From positions 427,501 through 491,500 of the forward strand of contig JADKJU010000001.1 in assembly GCA_016720855.1 (NCBI GenBank): a stretch of 64,000 nt of DNA, given 5' to 3'. Position numbers and translations under genes: made by a program. The notes below the pieces were generated by a model. That model did not search any database. It was not told where the DNA came from and saw nothing but the letters and a program-made list of their open reading frames with translations. This stretch comes from Betaproteobacteria bacterium. GTDB lineage: Bacteria; Pseudomonadota; Gammaproteobacteria; Burkholderiales; Usitatibacteraceae. Shown here piece after piece: positions 27,505-36,086 of this stretch (positions are counted from its first letter, which is position 1; every line of letters starts with the position of its first letter).

Positions 27505-28308
27505 GTGGGGGCGCGAATCGTCATCAGCCTTGAGGGGGCCATCGTTTACGAGTTCGCGCTTTCGAAGCCCGTGACTGTCGTCGGGCGTCATCGGGACTGT
27601 GACATGGTGATCAAGCATCCCGCCGTGTCCGGCCGCCACATGCTGCTGCGCCTCGTGGGCACCAGCGTCTACGCCGAGGATCTCGGGAGCACCAACGGCC
27701 TCGTCGTCAACGGGATCCTCACGGAGAACCACGTGCTCCATCACCTCGACGCGATCGAGATCGGGCTTCACAAGCTGCATTTCTTCGATGACGCCCTGCT
27801 CTCGGGGAAGATCGGGAGCCTCGAGTGCACGGTGCTGACCGACTACGAGCGGACCGTCATGTCCGCCCACGTCGCGGCGGAGAGGCTTGCGGCCCCGGCC
27901 ACGCCGACCGCGAAGCAGGGATGGGACGATCTGGCGCATGCGATGGTGATGGAGCGTGATCCTTCGCTTCGCGCGCCGAAATCCCGGCCCGCCGGCGTCG
28001 ATGCGGCGCCCACGGCCTGCGAGCTGACGTTGCGCGTGGTAAAAGGTCCGCACGAGGGAGAGACGCTGCAGCTCGAGCGGGCGCACACGATGATCGGCCA
28101 TGCCGGCGGCGACACCGCGCTGGTGGTGCGCCGCGGGCAGTCCCTGTTCATCGCGCGGCTGTCGGGACAGCAGCTGCCGCGGCTCAACGGCCGGGACCTC
28201 GGCCCGGGCACGCATCCGCTCGCCCCCGACGACGTGATCGAAGTCGGGGGGGCGAGGTTCCAGGTGATTCAGGCAGCACGCAATCCGGCCGTAGCGCCGC
28301 AGGGGTGA
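27505..28308 (+). CDS. FHA-domain protein, second degenerate FHA-like half
   Basis: The GTG start at 27505 directly follows the upstream stop and has GAGGGG before it. Residues about 15-95 form an FHA domain with the phosphothreonine-binding signature GRHRDCD, SGRHMLLR and STNGLVVNG. Residues about 170-260 show a weaker copy (TMIGHAGGD, RLNGRDL, DVIEVGGARFQV) without the Ser-x-x-His signature. FHA domains read phosphothreonine, and a Ser/Thr kinase is encoded 6 kb downstream in the same run, so the pair may form a phospho-signalling branch next to the CheA pathway. That link is inference. The protein is cytoplasmic. Confidence 0.85.
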   Translation: MGARIVISLEGAIVYEFALSKPVTVVGRHRDCDMVIKHPAVSGRHMLLRLVGTSVYAEDLGSTNGLVVNGILTENHVLHHLDAIEIGLHKLHFFDDALLSGKIGSLECTVLTDYERTVMSAHVAAERLAAPATPTAKQGWDDLAHAMVMERDPSLRAPKSRPAGVDAAPTACELTLRVVKGPHEGETLQLERAHTMIGHAGGDTALVVRRGQSLFIARLSGQQLPRLNGRDLGPGTHPLAPDDVIEVGGARFQVIQAARNPAVAPQG

Positions 28309-28311
28309 CCG

Positions 28312-28839
28312 ATGACTCAGGCAACGAGGGAAGCAAGGGACGCGGAACAGGCAGCCGACCTGCTCGTGACGGTGGCGGAGACGCTCAACGAGCGCCTGGC
28401 GGTCACCGCCGATGAGCTCGCGCGCAGCCAGACGATGCTTCGGGAAGCCTCGGAGGAACTGATGACCGCGTTCCGCGGGGCCGCCGACCGGATCGTCGCC
28501 GCGCAGCGCGCGGATGCCGGGGAGCATGAAGGCCGCGCGACGGAGTACGGGGTGGTCCTGGAACACCTGTACCGCGCCGTGCACCACCTGCAGTCGCACG
28601 ACCTCGTCAACCAGCTGATCGACGCCCAGAAGCTGCGGGTGGACAAGATGCGCGCGAAGCTCGGCGAGGCGGTCAACCTCTCGCACCCGCCGTTGAACCA
28701 CCCTGCACAGGCCGAGGAGTGGATCGAGCGCTCCCGTGCGATGCTCGACTGCATCGTGGCGGGCATCGCCCAGATCGACCAGGATGCCTCAACACACCGC
28801 CGCGAACCGCCGAGTGCCGGCAGCGTCGATCTCTTCTGA
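28312..28839 (+). CDS. helical chemotaxis-block protein with CheZ-like D-x3-Q motif
   Basis: A 175-residue, almost fully helical, cytoplasmic protein with AGGGGTGA upstream of ATG 28312. Residues 93-104 (LQSHDLVNQLID) place Asp97 and Gln101 four apart in a helix, the arrangement of the catalytic Asp143/Gln147 pair of E. coli CheZ. The short C-terminus ends VDLF. It is directly upstream of cheY (12 nt gap), which fits a CheY-P phosphatase or a CheY-binding regulator. Overall similarity to CheZ is weak, so the function is a motif- and context-based proposal only. Confidence 0.5.
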   Translation: MTQATREARDAEQAADLLVTVAETLNERLAVTADELARSQTMLREASEELMTAFRGAADRIVAAQRADAGEHEGRATEYGVVLEHLYRAVHHLQSHDLVNQLIDAQKLRVDKMRAKLGEAVNLSHPPLNHPAQAEEWIERSRAMLDCIVAGIAQIDQDASTHRREPPSAGSVDLF

Positions 28840-28851
28840 ACAGGATCCCCG

Positions 28852-29214
28852 ATGAAGACAATTCTCGCCGTCGACGACTCCGCCACCATGCGCGAGATGG
28901 TCGCGTTCGTCCTTGAGTCCGCCGGATACCGCGTGATCGAGGCGGAAGACGGGGCGCGTGGGCTGGAGCGGGCCGGCACGACGTCGTTCGATCTCGTGAT
29001 CACGGACCAGAATATGCCCAACATGGACGGCCTCACCCTGGTTCGCTCGCTGCGCGAGCTGCGCGAATACAAGAGCGTCCCGATCCTCCTGCTCACCACG
29101 GAATCCTCCGATTCGATGAAGGCACAGGGACGGGCGGCTGGCGCGACCGGGTGGCTCGTGAAGCCCTTCGACCCGGCAACGCTTCTCGAAGTCGTTCGCA
29201 AGGTTCTTCGATAA
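28852..29214 (+). CDS. cheY: CheY single-domain response regulator
   Basis: The 120-residue product is one receiver domain. The acidic pocket is Asp8-Asp9, the phospho-acceptor Asp52 (VITDQNMP), Thr82/Thr83 and Lys104 (LVKPF). No output domain is attached, as in CheY proteins that bind the flagellar switch or another target. It lies 12 nt before cheA with compatible spacing for one operon, so it is the expected acceptor of phosphate from CheA His48. Confidence 0.93.
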   Translation: MKTILAVDDSATMREMVAFVLESAGYRVIEAEDGARGLERAGTTSFDLVITDQNMPNMDGLTLVRSLRELREYKSVPILLLTTESSDSMKAQGRAAGATGWLVKPFDPATLLEVVRKVLR

Positions 29215-29226
29215 GGGGCGCACGAG

Positions 29227-31023
29227 ATGGCAATCGATCTCAGCCGTTTCATCGCGACGTTCTTCGACGAGGCCAGGGAGCATCTGGAGGTGATCGAGGA
29301 GCGGGCGATGGCCCTGGGCTCGGGCCAGCAGGACCCGGAACTGCTCAACTCGATATTTCGCGCCGCCCACTCGATCAAGGGCGGAAGCGGGACGTTCGGG
29401 TTCACGCAGCTCGCGGACGCGACGCACGAGATGGAGACGCTTTTCGACGGCCTGCGCAAGGGTCTGGGCAGCGCCGACGAAACCACCGTTCGACTGCTGC
29501 TGGACGCCTGCGACGTATTCAAGGCCCACCTCGCGCGCCTGAAGGCGCGTGACCGCGGTGCCGATGCGGCCATGGACGACATGCGTCAACGGCTCGGGAA
29601 CTATCGAAGCGGCGCGCAGGCGAATAAGGCGCCCGAAACGCCTCCGGCGTCGGACCCGGCCCCGACGGAGGAGTCCTTCTTCGGAACCGTGGAGGAATCG
29701 AAGGACGAACCCAGGCCGCAGGGCACGGCCTACGGCCTGTTCGAGGAAGCGCCGGCCGCCAAGCCGGCGGAGGCGGAAAAGTACGGACTGTTCGAGTCCG
29801 CGGTGACAGGCTCGGAGAAGAACCGGCGCATGGGCGACCAGTCCTCGATACGCGTAAGCGTGGAGAAGATCGACCGCATCGTGAACCTGGTCGGCGAGCT
29901 CGTGATCGCGCAGGCCATGATGCAGCAGGCGGTGGGCTCCGAGGCCGGACGCGAGGACGAGTACCTCAACCATACCCTCGCCACGCTCGACCGCAACACG
30001 CGCGACCTGCAGCAGACGGTGATGTCGATCCGCATGATGCCCATGGAGTTCGTCTTCAGCCGCTTCCCGCGGCTCGTCTACGACGTTTCCGCACGGCTCG
30101 GGAAAAAGGTGGAATTGCACACCCAGGGGCACGAGACGGAGCTTGACAAGGAGCTGATCGAACTCCTCGTCGACCCGCTCACCCACGTGGTGCGAAACGC
30201 CATCGACCACGGCATCGAGCCGCCCGAGGAGCGGCGCCAGGCGGGCAAGCCCGAGACGGGGACCGTCGGGATGCGCGCCACGCACCGCGGCGGCAGCGTC
30301 ATCATCGAGGTCTCGGACGACGGCCGCGGGCTCGACCGCGAGCGAATCATCGCCAAGGCGCGCGAGCTGGCAATGCCGGTCGACGACGCCATGAGCGACC
30401 AGCAGATCTGGGCCCTGGTCTTCGAGGCCGGGTTCTCGACCGCGCGGGAGGTGACCAGCGTCTCCGGCCGCGGCGTGGGGATGGATGTGGTCCGGCGAAA
30501 CATCACGGCGCTCGGCGGAAGCGTGTCCGTCTCCTCGATACGCGGCGAAGGGACGACGCTCACCATCCAGTTGCCGCTCACGCTGGCGGTGCTCGAGGGC
30601 ATGATCGTGAGCGTCGGCAACGAGCAGTACATCGTGCCGCTCGAGTTCGTCTCGGAAGCGTTCAAGCCCGGGCCGGGCGACATTCAGAGCATCGTGAACC
30701 AGCCTTCGTTGGTGGCGGTGCGCGGGGAGCACCTGCCGATCGTGAGGCTCGAGGAGGTGGTGGAGCTGCCCGCGAGCGAGGATGCCAGGCCGGAGCCCAT
30801 CTGCCTGGTCGTCGAAGTCGACGACCGGCGCACCGCGCTGCTGGTCGACAGCCTGATCGGGCAGCAGCAGCTTGTGGTGAAGTCGCTGGAGACGAACCTG
30901 CACGGGGTCTCCGGCGTGACCGGGGCGACGATACTCGGCGACGGGCGGGTCGCCCTGATCCTGGACGTGAGCACGATCACGCGCACGCTGGCCACGCGCG
31001 CCGTGCCCCGGAGGGCGGCGTGA
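29227..31023 (+). CDS. cheA: CheA chemotaxis histidine kinase without a clear P2 domain
   Basis: Domains in order: Hpt (residues 1-105, phospho-acceptor His48 in RAAHSIKGGSG), a flexible linker (about 125-200), dimerisation helices (about 205-270, IDRIVNLVGELVIAQ), the ATPase (N-box VVRNAIDHGIEPPEERR near 325, G1 DDGRGLD, G2 GRGVGMDVV) and a CheW-like P5 domain (about 455-590). The linker has no recognisable P2 fold. Instead it carries three similar short motifs: FFGTVEE, YGLFEE and YGLFES. They may replace P2 as CheY/CheB docking sites; that is inference. The kinase should phosphorylate the CheY and CheB encoded around it. Its stop overlaps cheR (GTGA). Confidence 0.95.
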   Translation: MAIDLSRFIATFFDEAREHLEVIEERAMALGSGQQDPELLNSIFRAAHSIKGGSGTFGFTQLADATHEMETLFDGLRKGLGSADETTVRLLLDACDVFKAHLARLKARDRGADAAMDDMRQRLGNYRSGAQANKAPETPPASDPAPTEESFFGTVEESKDEPRPQGTAYGLFEEAPAAKPAEAEKYGLFESAVTGSEKNRRMGDQSSIRVSVEKIDRIVNLVGELVIAQAMMQQAVGSEAGREDEYLNHTLATLDRNTRDLQQTVMSIRMMPMEFVFSRFPRLVYDVSARLGKKVELHTQGHETELDKELIELLVDPLTHVVRNAIDHGIEPPEERRQAGKPETGTVGMRATHRGGSVIIEVSDDGRGLDRERIIAKARELAMPVDDAMSDQQIWALVFEAGFSTAREVTSVSGRGVGMDVVRRNITALGGSVSVSSIRGEGTTLTIQLPLTLAVLEGMIVSVGNEQYIVPLEFVSEAFKPGPGDIQSIVNQPSLVAVRGEHLPIVRLEEVVELPASEDARPEPICLVVEVDDRRTALLVDSLIGQQQLVVKSLETNLHGVSGVTGATILGDGRVALILDVSTITRTLATRAVPRRAA

Positions 31024-31886
31024 GCGCAGCCGCCGAGCCGCGTCGGGGAGGCGCCGGTCCCGCGGGACGCGAGTTCCCGTTCACCGTCGAGCACTTTCGC
31101 CAGATCAGCGACCGTATCTGCGAGTTCTCCGGGATACGCCTGCCCGAGACCAAGCGCGAGATGGTCTATGCGCGGCTTGCGCGCCGCCTGCGCACGCTGG
31201 GAATCGGGTCGTTCGACGACTACGTGCGCTTCCTCGAGCTGGAGCCTGCGGAGTGGGAGCACTGCACGAACGCCCTGACCACCAACGTGACCGCGTTCTA
31301 TCGCGAGGAACATCATTTCACGATCCTGGCGGAGCACGCCCGCGCCACGGCGCGGGCAGGCGAGCGCTTCCGCGTCTGGAGTGCGGGCTGTTCCACCGGC
31401 GAGGAGCCGTACACGATCGCCATGTGCCTCACCGACACTTTCGGCGCGGCCGACTTTCACGTGCTCGCCTCCGATCTCGACACCCAGGTCCTCGCTTCTG
31501 CGCGCGAGGGCGTCTACCCGCTGCAGGCGGTCCTGCGCCTTCCGGAGCCGAGGCAGAAGCGATTCTTCCTCAAGGGCACGGGCCGCCACGAGGGAAAGGC
31601 GCGAGTGCGGCGCGAGATCGCCTCGCACGTCGACTTCCTTCGCGTGAACCTCATGGATGCGCAATGGCCGGTCCAGGGCGGGCTCGATGCCATCTTCTGC
31701 AGGAACGTGATGATCTACTTCGACAAGCCGACGCAGCGGCGCCTGATCGAGCGCTTCGCCGCTCTCCTCAAGCCGTCGGGCCTGTTCTTCGCCGGTCACG
31801 CGGAAAGCCTGCTCGATCAGGGGCGGGTTTTCCGTCTCCGGGGGCAGACCGTCTACCAGCGCGCCGACGCGCCCGGGGCCGCGTGA
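31020..31886 (+). CDS. cheR: CheR receptor methyltransferase
   Basis: The 288-residue protein has the CheR N-terminal helical domain (about residues 20-90) and the SAM-dependent methyltransferase fold with VWSAGCSTGEEPYTIAM near 120, DLDTQVL near 150, and CRNVMIYFD near 225. It methylates Glu residues of chemoreceptors. Both complete receptors in the window end in a pentapeptide that CheR can use for tethering. The GTG start at 31020 overlaps the cheA stop and its own stop overlaps cheD (TGATG), so the three are translationally coupled. Confidence 0.94.
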   Translation: MSAAAEPRRGGAGPAGREFPFTVEHFRQISDRICEFSGIRLPETKREMVYARLARRLRTLGIGSFDDYVRFLELEPAEWEHCTNALTTNVTAFYREEHHFTILAEHARATARAGERFRVWSAGCSTGEEPYTIAMCLTDTFGAADFHVLASDLDTQVLASAREGVYPLQAVLRLPEPRQKRFFLKGTGRHEGKARVRREIASHVDFLRVNLMDAQWPVQGGLDAIFCRNVMIYFDKPTQRRLIERFAALLKPSGLFFAGHAESLLDQGRVFRLRGQTVYQRADAPGAA

Positions 31887-32506
31887 TGCGCGACGACGAC
31901 CCGCCCCGCGAAGAGCGCTCGAACCGCTATTTCGATCCGCACTTCAAGATCGACACGGCGAAGATCCTGCCCGGCGAGTACTACGCCACGGACCGGGACA
32001 TGGCGCTCGTCACCGTGCTGGGCTCCTGCGTGTCGGCCTGCCTGCGCGACCGGGAGGCCGGCATCGGCGGGATGAACCATTTCATGCTCCCGGACGAAGG
32101 CAAGCTCGCCGGCTCCCACGGCAACATCAGCGCCGGTGGCCGGTACGGCGTGCATGCGATGGAACTGCTGATCAACCAGATACTCAAGCTGGGCGGCCGG
32201 CGCGACCGGCTCGAGGCGAAGGTGTTCGGGGGCGGCAACGTGCTGCAGGGCTTCATGCTCTCGAACGTGGGACAGCAGAACGCGGAGTTCATCGTCGAGT
32301 ACCTTAACCTCGAGCGCATTCCCATCGTCGCCCGCGACCTGCTGGAGGATTGCCCGCGCAAGATCTACTATTTCCCCCGTAGCGGGAAGGTGATGGTCAA
32401 GCGGCTGCGCAAGGTGAACAACGACACGATCGTACTGCGCGAGCGCGACTACGGCGCCCGCCTCTTCCATGCGCCCCTCGAGGGCGGAGCGGAGCTGTTC
32501 AAATGA
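31886..32506 (+). CDS. cheD: CheD receptor glutamine deamidase
   Basis: The 206-residue protein shows the CheD catalytic signature: Cys in LGSCVSACLRD near residue 48, His in GGMNHFMLP near 67, and later KVFGGGNVL. CheD deamidates Gln to Glu in receptors and, in some bacteria, works with CheC. No CheC gene is seen here; two CheZ-like proteins may serve the dephosphorylation role instead. ATG 31886 overlaps the cheR stop and the stop overlaps cheB (ATGA). Confidence 0.93.
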   Translation: MRDDDPPREERSNRYFDPHFKIDTAKILPGEYYATDRDMALVTVLGSCVSACLRDREAGIGGMNHFMLPDEGKLAGSHGNISAGGRYGVHAMELLINQILKLGGRRDRLEAKVFGGGNVLQGFMLSNVGQQNAEFIVEYLNLERIPIVARDLLEDCPRKIYYFPRSGKVMVKRLRKVNNDTIVLRERDYGARLFHAPLEGGAELFK

Positions 32507-33591
32507 GCCGGATCCGGGTCCTCATCGTCGACGATTCGCGGATGATCCGCGACGTGCTTACCGACATCCTTCGCGAGCAGCCCGACATCGAAGTCGTGGG
32601 CGCCGCGGCCGACGCCTACGAGGCCCGTGACATGATCCGCGACCTCAAGCCCGACGTGATCACGCTGGACGTCGAGATGCCCAAGATGAACGGGCTGGAA
32701 TTCCTCGACCGCCTGATGCGCGCCCGGCCGACGCCGGTCGTGATGATCTCGTCGTTCACGGAACGGGGCTCCGAGATCACGTTCCGGGCCCTCGAGCTGG
32801 GCGCCGTGGAGTTCGTGACCAAGCCGAAGCTGAATGAAATGCCGCCCGACGACTACGGGCGGATGATCGCCGAGAAGATCCGCGCGGCCAAGAGCGCGCG
32901 GCTCAAGGTGCCCAGGCGCGCGGAGGCGCCCGGCGAAAAGCCCGCCCCCGCGCCCGCGGCAGTGGTCAAGCGTCCCGTGCCTAAGGGCGTCAAGACCTCG
33001 GAACGGCTCATCGCGGTGGGCGCATCGACAGGGGGCACGGAGGCGATCCGCGATTTCCTGATCGGCATGCCGGTCGACTGCCCGGGCATCGCGATCGTCC
33101 AGCACATGCCGGAGAACTTCACCCGCATGTTCGCCGAGCGGCTCAACGGGCTCTGCGAGATCACGGTGAAGGAGGCCGAGCACAACGATCCCATCCTCCC
33201 GGGCCATGCCTATATCGCCCCCGGCGGGCGTCACCTCTGGGTGAAGCGCGAGGGCACGCAGCTCCTGGCCAAGCTCTCCACCGAACCGCCGATGAACCTG
33301 CACCGCCCCTCGGTGGACTTTCTCTTCCTGTCGGCCGCGAAATTCCTCGGGCCTGACGTGGTCGGCGTGATCATGACCGGGATGGGCCGGGACGGCGCCG
33401 AGGGCATGCTCGAGATGAAGAAGGCGGGTGCCTGGAACATCGCCCAGGACGAGGCGACCTCCGTCATCTTCGGCATGCCGCGCGAGGCGATCGAGCTCGA
33501 TGCGGTGCATGAGGTGGCGCCGCTCTACCGCCTGCGCGAGCGCGCTCTCGCGCGCAGCGCCCCCGGCGCCAGGCGGGAGGCCGCGCGATGA
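32503..33591 (+). CDS. cheB: CheB receptor methylesterase response regulator
   Basis: Receiver domain (residues 1-125, phospho-acceptor Asp56 in TLDVEMP), an Ala/Pro/Lys-rich linker (about 130-165), and the methylesterase domain with the Ser of GASTGG (about 172), the His of QHMPEN (about 200) and the Asp of GMGRDGAEG (about 293). It removes receptor methyl groups and may deamidate receptors, activated by phosphate from CheA. It overlaps cheD before it and cheW after it by 4 nt each. Confidence 0.95.
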   Translation: MSRIRVLIVDDSRMIRDVLTDILREQPDIEVVGAAADAYEARDMIRDLKPDVITLDVEMPKMNGLEFLDRLMRARPTPVVMISSFTERGSEITFRALELGAVEFVTKPKLNEMPPDDYGRMIAEKIRAAKSARLKVPRRAEAPGEKPAPAPAAVVKRPVPKGVKTSERLIAVGASTGGTEAIRDFLIGMPVDCPGIAIVQHMPENFTRMFAERLNGLCEITVKEAEHNDPILPGHAYIAPGGRHLWVKREGTQLLAKLSTEPPMNLHRPSVDFLFLSAAKFLGPDVVGVIMTGMGRDGAEGMLEMKKAGAWNIAQDEATSVIFGMPREAIELDAVHEVAPLYRLRERALARSAPGARREAAR

Positions 33592-34091
33592 GCATCGGAA
33601 CGGCGCAGCAGGCGATGGGCATCGGCGCAGCGGCCGAGGCCGCGGGCGAGCTGGAGCGAAGGGAATTCCTCACCTGCCGGCTCGGGGAGGAGGCCTACGG
33701 CATCGATATCCTCCAGGTACAGGAGATCCGCGAGATCGACCACGTCACCCGGGTGCCGCACGTTGCTGCGTTCGTGCGCGGGGTGATCAATCTGCGCGGG
33801 GCGATCGTGCCGGTCGTGGACCTGGGCCTCATGTTCGGCTTCGCGCAGCCCATTGCGCTCAAGGGCGCGAGCGTCATCGTGCTCAACGCGGAGCGCCGGC
33901 TCGTGGGACTGGCGGTGTCGGGCGTGTCGGACGTGATCGCACTGGCAACCGAGGAGATCCTTCCCGCGCCGGATCTGGGCGACCGCGCCATCGGTGCGGC
34001 GATCGAGGGCATCGGCCGGCGCGACGGGGCGAGCGTGATGCTCCTCGACGTGGGTCACGTGCTCAGGCGCGTTCGCGCGGTGAAGCCGTGA
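33588..34091 (+). CDS. cheW: CheW coupling protein (first copy)
   Basis: The 167-residue protein has a 25-residue N-terminal extension and one CheW domain: FLTCRLGEEAYGIDILQVQEIRE, VPHVAAFVRGVINLRG, VPVVDLG. CheW links receptors to CheA. ATG 33588 overlaps the cheB stop. A second, more compact cheW lies 1.5 kb downstream, so the array may use two couplers with different receptor preference. The stop overlaps the Ser/Thr kinase start (GTGA). Confidence 0.9.
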   Translation: MSIGTAQQAMGIGAAAEAAGELERREFLTCRLGEEAYGIDILQVQEIREIDHVTRVPHVAAFVRGVINLRGAIVPVVDLGLMFGFAQPIALKGASVIVLNAERRLVGLAVSGVSDVIALATEEILPAPDLGDRAIGAAIEGIGRRDGASVMLLDVGHVLRRVRAVKP

Positions 34092-35428
34092 GCATCAAGA
34101 CCGGCATGCCGCCGGGACAGGGCGCTGATGCCGTCCGCGACGTGCCCAGCCGCATCGGCCCCTATGAAATCCTCGGCGTGCTGGGTCGCGGCCAGTCGGC
34201 GACGATCTATCTCGGCCGCGAGCTGTTTCCGGCCCGGGAAGTCGCCATCAAGGTCTACGACCCGCAGCGGCTCAACTCCGAGGACCGGCAGATCTTCCGC
34301 TCGCTGTTCCTGAAGGAGACGCTTCTCGCCAAGCGGCTGACCCACCCGGCCATCACGCAAGTCTACGACGCGGCCTTCGACGACGATCGCGCCTACATCG
34401 TCATGGAATACGCGCAGGAGGGCAGCCTCGAGCGGTTCACCACTGCCGAAGGCTTGCTCGAAGCCCCCAAGGTCGCGCAACTGCTGGAGAGCTGCTGCGA
34501 CGCGCTGTCCTACGCCAATGCCCAGGGCGTGATTCACCGCGACCTGAAACCCGCCAACATCCTGATGGCGGCCGACGGGGAGGCGAAAGTGGCGGACTTC
34601 GGCGTGGCCTTCTCCAACCTTGCCTTCGACTCGACCCGGACGATGGTCGTGGGGTCCCCGGCTTACATGGCTCCCGAGCAGATCGGCGGCCAACCCTCCA
34701 CCGCCCGGACCGACATGTATTCCCTGGGGATCGTCCTCTACAAGCTTCTGACCGGGACGCTGCCCTTCACGGCGGAATCGCCCGCCGCCCTCGCGGCCTG
34801 CATCATGATGGGAAACCTGCCGCCGCCGGGCAAGGTCCGGCCGGGGTTGCCGCCGATGCTCGACCTGATCTTCGCGCGGGCGACGGAGCGTGACCCGGCG
34901 ATGCGCTATCCGACCTGGGAGGATTTCGCCGCCGACCTGCGCACGGTCGCCCAGCCCGGGGGCGAGATGACGGAGGCCGAACGCCTGGTCCGCCTGCGCA
35001 AACTTTCGTTCTTTCGCCAGTTCACTGCCGAATCGGTCGCGGAAGCGTCTTCGATGGGCCGCTGGTTCACGCTTCGTGCCGGGTCGCAGCTCGTCGGCGA
35101 GGGCGATCCGGGGTACTCCCTGTTCGTCCTGGCGCGCGGGCAGATGCGCGTCACAAAGGCAGGAACGCTGCTCGGCATCCGCGGTGCCGGCGAGTGCCTG
35201 GCGGAGACCGGCTTCCTGCGCGGCTCCGGGGCGCATCGCTTCAGCACGCTCACGGCCGTCACCGACTGCGCGCTCATCGAGTTCGACCCTGACGTGCTGT
35301 GGCTTGCCAGCGCCGAGACGATGCAGCAGTTCCACAAGGCGTTCCTGGCGACGATGGCCGAACGGCTCGTGCACGCCGAAACCGCCCTCGCGGAACTCCT
35401 CGGTGGCAAGAACGTGACGCTCTACTGA
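34088..35428 (+). CDS. Ser/Thr protein kinase with C-terminal cyclic-nucleotide-binding domain
   Basis: GTG 34088 overlaps the cheW stop (GTGA). Residues about 22-285 form a complete Hanks-type kinase: GRGQSATIYLG (Gly loop), VAIK (Lys), HRDLKPANIL (catalytic Asp), DFGVA (metal Asp), and SPAYMAPEQ at the end of the activation loop. Residues about 310-430 look like a cNMP-binding fold (FTLRAGSQLVGEGDPGYSLFVLARGQM, then ECLAETGFLRG). No transmembrane segment is seen, so it is a soluble kinase. Being coupled to cheW, and in the same run as an FHA protein, it probably adds phospho-Ser/Thr or cyclic-nucleotide input to this chemosensory system; targets are unknown. Confidence 0.88.
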   Translation: MSIKTGMPPGQGADAVRDVPSRIGPYEILGVLGRGQSATIYLGRELFPAREVAIKVYDPQRLNSEDRQIFRSLFLKETLLAKRLTHPAITQVYDAAFDDDRAYIVMEYAQEGSLERFTTAEGLLEAPKVAQLLESCCDALSYANAQGVIHRDLKPANILMAADGEAKVADFGVAFSNLAFDSTRTMVVGSPAYMAPEQIGGQPSTARTDMYSLGIVLYKLLTGTLPFTAESPAALAACIMMGNLPPPGKVRPGLPPMLDLIFARATERDPAMRYPTWEDFAADLRTVAQPGGEMTEAERLVRLRKLSFFRQFTAESVAEASSMGRWFTLRAGSQLVGEGDPGYSLFVLARGQMRVTKAGTLLGIRGAGECLAETGFLRGSGAHRFSTLTAVTDCALIEFDPDVLWLASAETMQQFHKAFLATMAERLVHAETALAELLGGKNVTLY

Positions 35429-35441
35429 TGCGGGCCAACGG

Positions 35442-35585
35442 ATGAGAGTCGCCAGTCTCCAGTTTAAGCCGCTCGCGTCCGCTGGCGCGACGCCCGCGAG
35501 CGAGATGCCGATGGCCGCCCTTGCCGCGCCTGGCCGAGCGCGGGCGGTCGCGCTGGCCGATCCCCATGAGTGGAAGGAGTTCTAG
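35442..35585 (+). pseudogene. relic of a chemoreceptor: 47-codon frame encoding only an MCP tail
   Basis: A 47-codon frame begins at ATG 35442 and ends at TAG 35583-35585. The start of its product (RVASLQFKPLAS) resembles the end of the MCP signalling domain ([12 protein letters not shown] in the receptor at 24905). An Ala/Pro-rich linker follows, and the last residues are DPHEWKEF, almost the same tail as EEEEWKEF in that receptor, i.e. a xWxxF CheR/CheB-docking pentapeptide. No sensor, membrane or signalling domain precedes it, and there is no ribosome site. The simplest reading is that an MCP gene was deleted here except for its 3' end. A functional free docking peptide cannot be excluded. 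Confidence 0.65.
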
Positions 35586-35588
35586 GCA

Positions 35589-36086
35589 ATGCGACCACGC
35601 CAGGCAATACGTGAGGCAACCCGGGAAGTGCTCGTCTTCCGGCTGGGCGGCGAGGAATACGGAGTCGATATCCTGAAAGTGCAGGAGATCCGCGGCTACG
35701 ACAAGGTGACCGCGCTGCCCTCGGCCCCCGATTTCCTCAAGGGCGTGGTGAACCTGCGCGGCACGATCGTGCCGGTGCTGGACCTGCGCGTTAAGTTCGG
35801 CCTGCCGGAGCCCACCTACGACGCCTTCACGGTGGTGATCGTGCTACGGATCGTTTCCCGGGTCATCGGGATCGTGGTCGATGGCGTCTCCGACGTCGTG
35901 CAGCTCACCGCCAACGAGATCAAGAGCGCCCCGCGCCTCGGGTCCCTCGTGGATGCCACCTACCTGGCCGGCCTCGCCACGCAAAGCGATCGCATGATCC
36001 TGCTGCTGGACATCGAGAGTTTCCTGTCCGCGCGGGAACTCGACCTGCTCGGGGGGGTGACGGCCTCCGCCGACAACGCTGCATGA
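35589..36086 (+). CDS. cheW: CheW coupling protein (second copy)
   Basis: A 165-residue CheW: VLVFRLGGEEYGVDILKVQEIRG, ALPSAPDFLKGVVNLRG, VPVLDLRVKFG, ending LLLDIESFLS. It follows the MCP relic by 3 nt, the usual place of a cheW after a receptor gene, which supports the reading that a receptor once stood here. Its stop overlaps the next start (ATGA), so it is coupled to the membrane CheZ-like gene. Confidence 0.92.
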   Translation: MRPRQAIREATREVLVFRLGGEEYGVDILKVQEIRGYDKVTALPSAPDFLKGVVNLRGTIVPVLDLRVKFGLPEPTYDAFTVVIVLRIVSRVIGIVVDGVSDVVQLTANEIKSAPRLGSLVDATYLAGLATQSDRMILLLDIESFLSARELDLLGGVTASADNAA

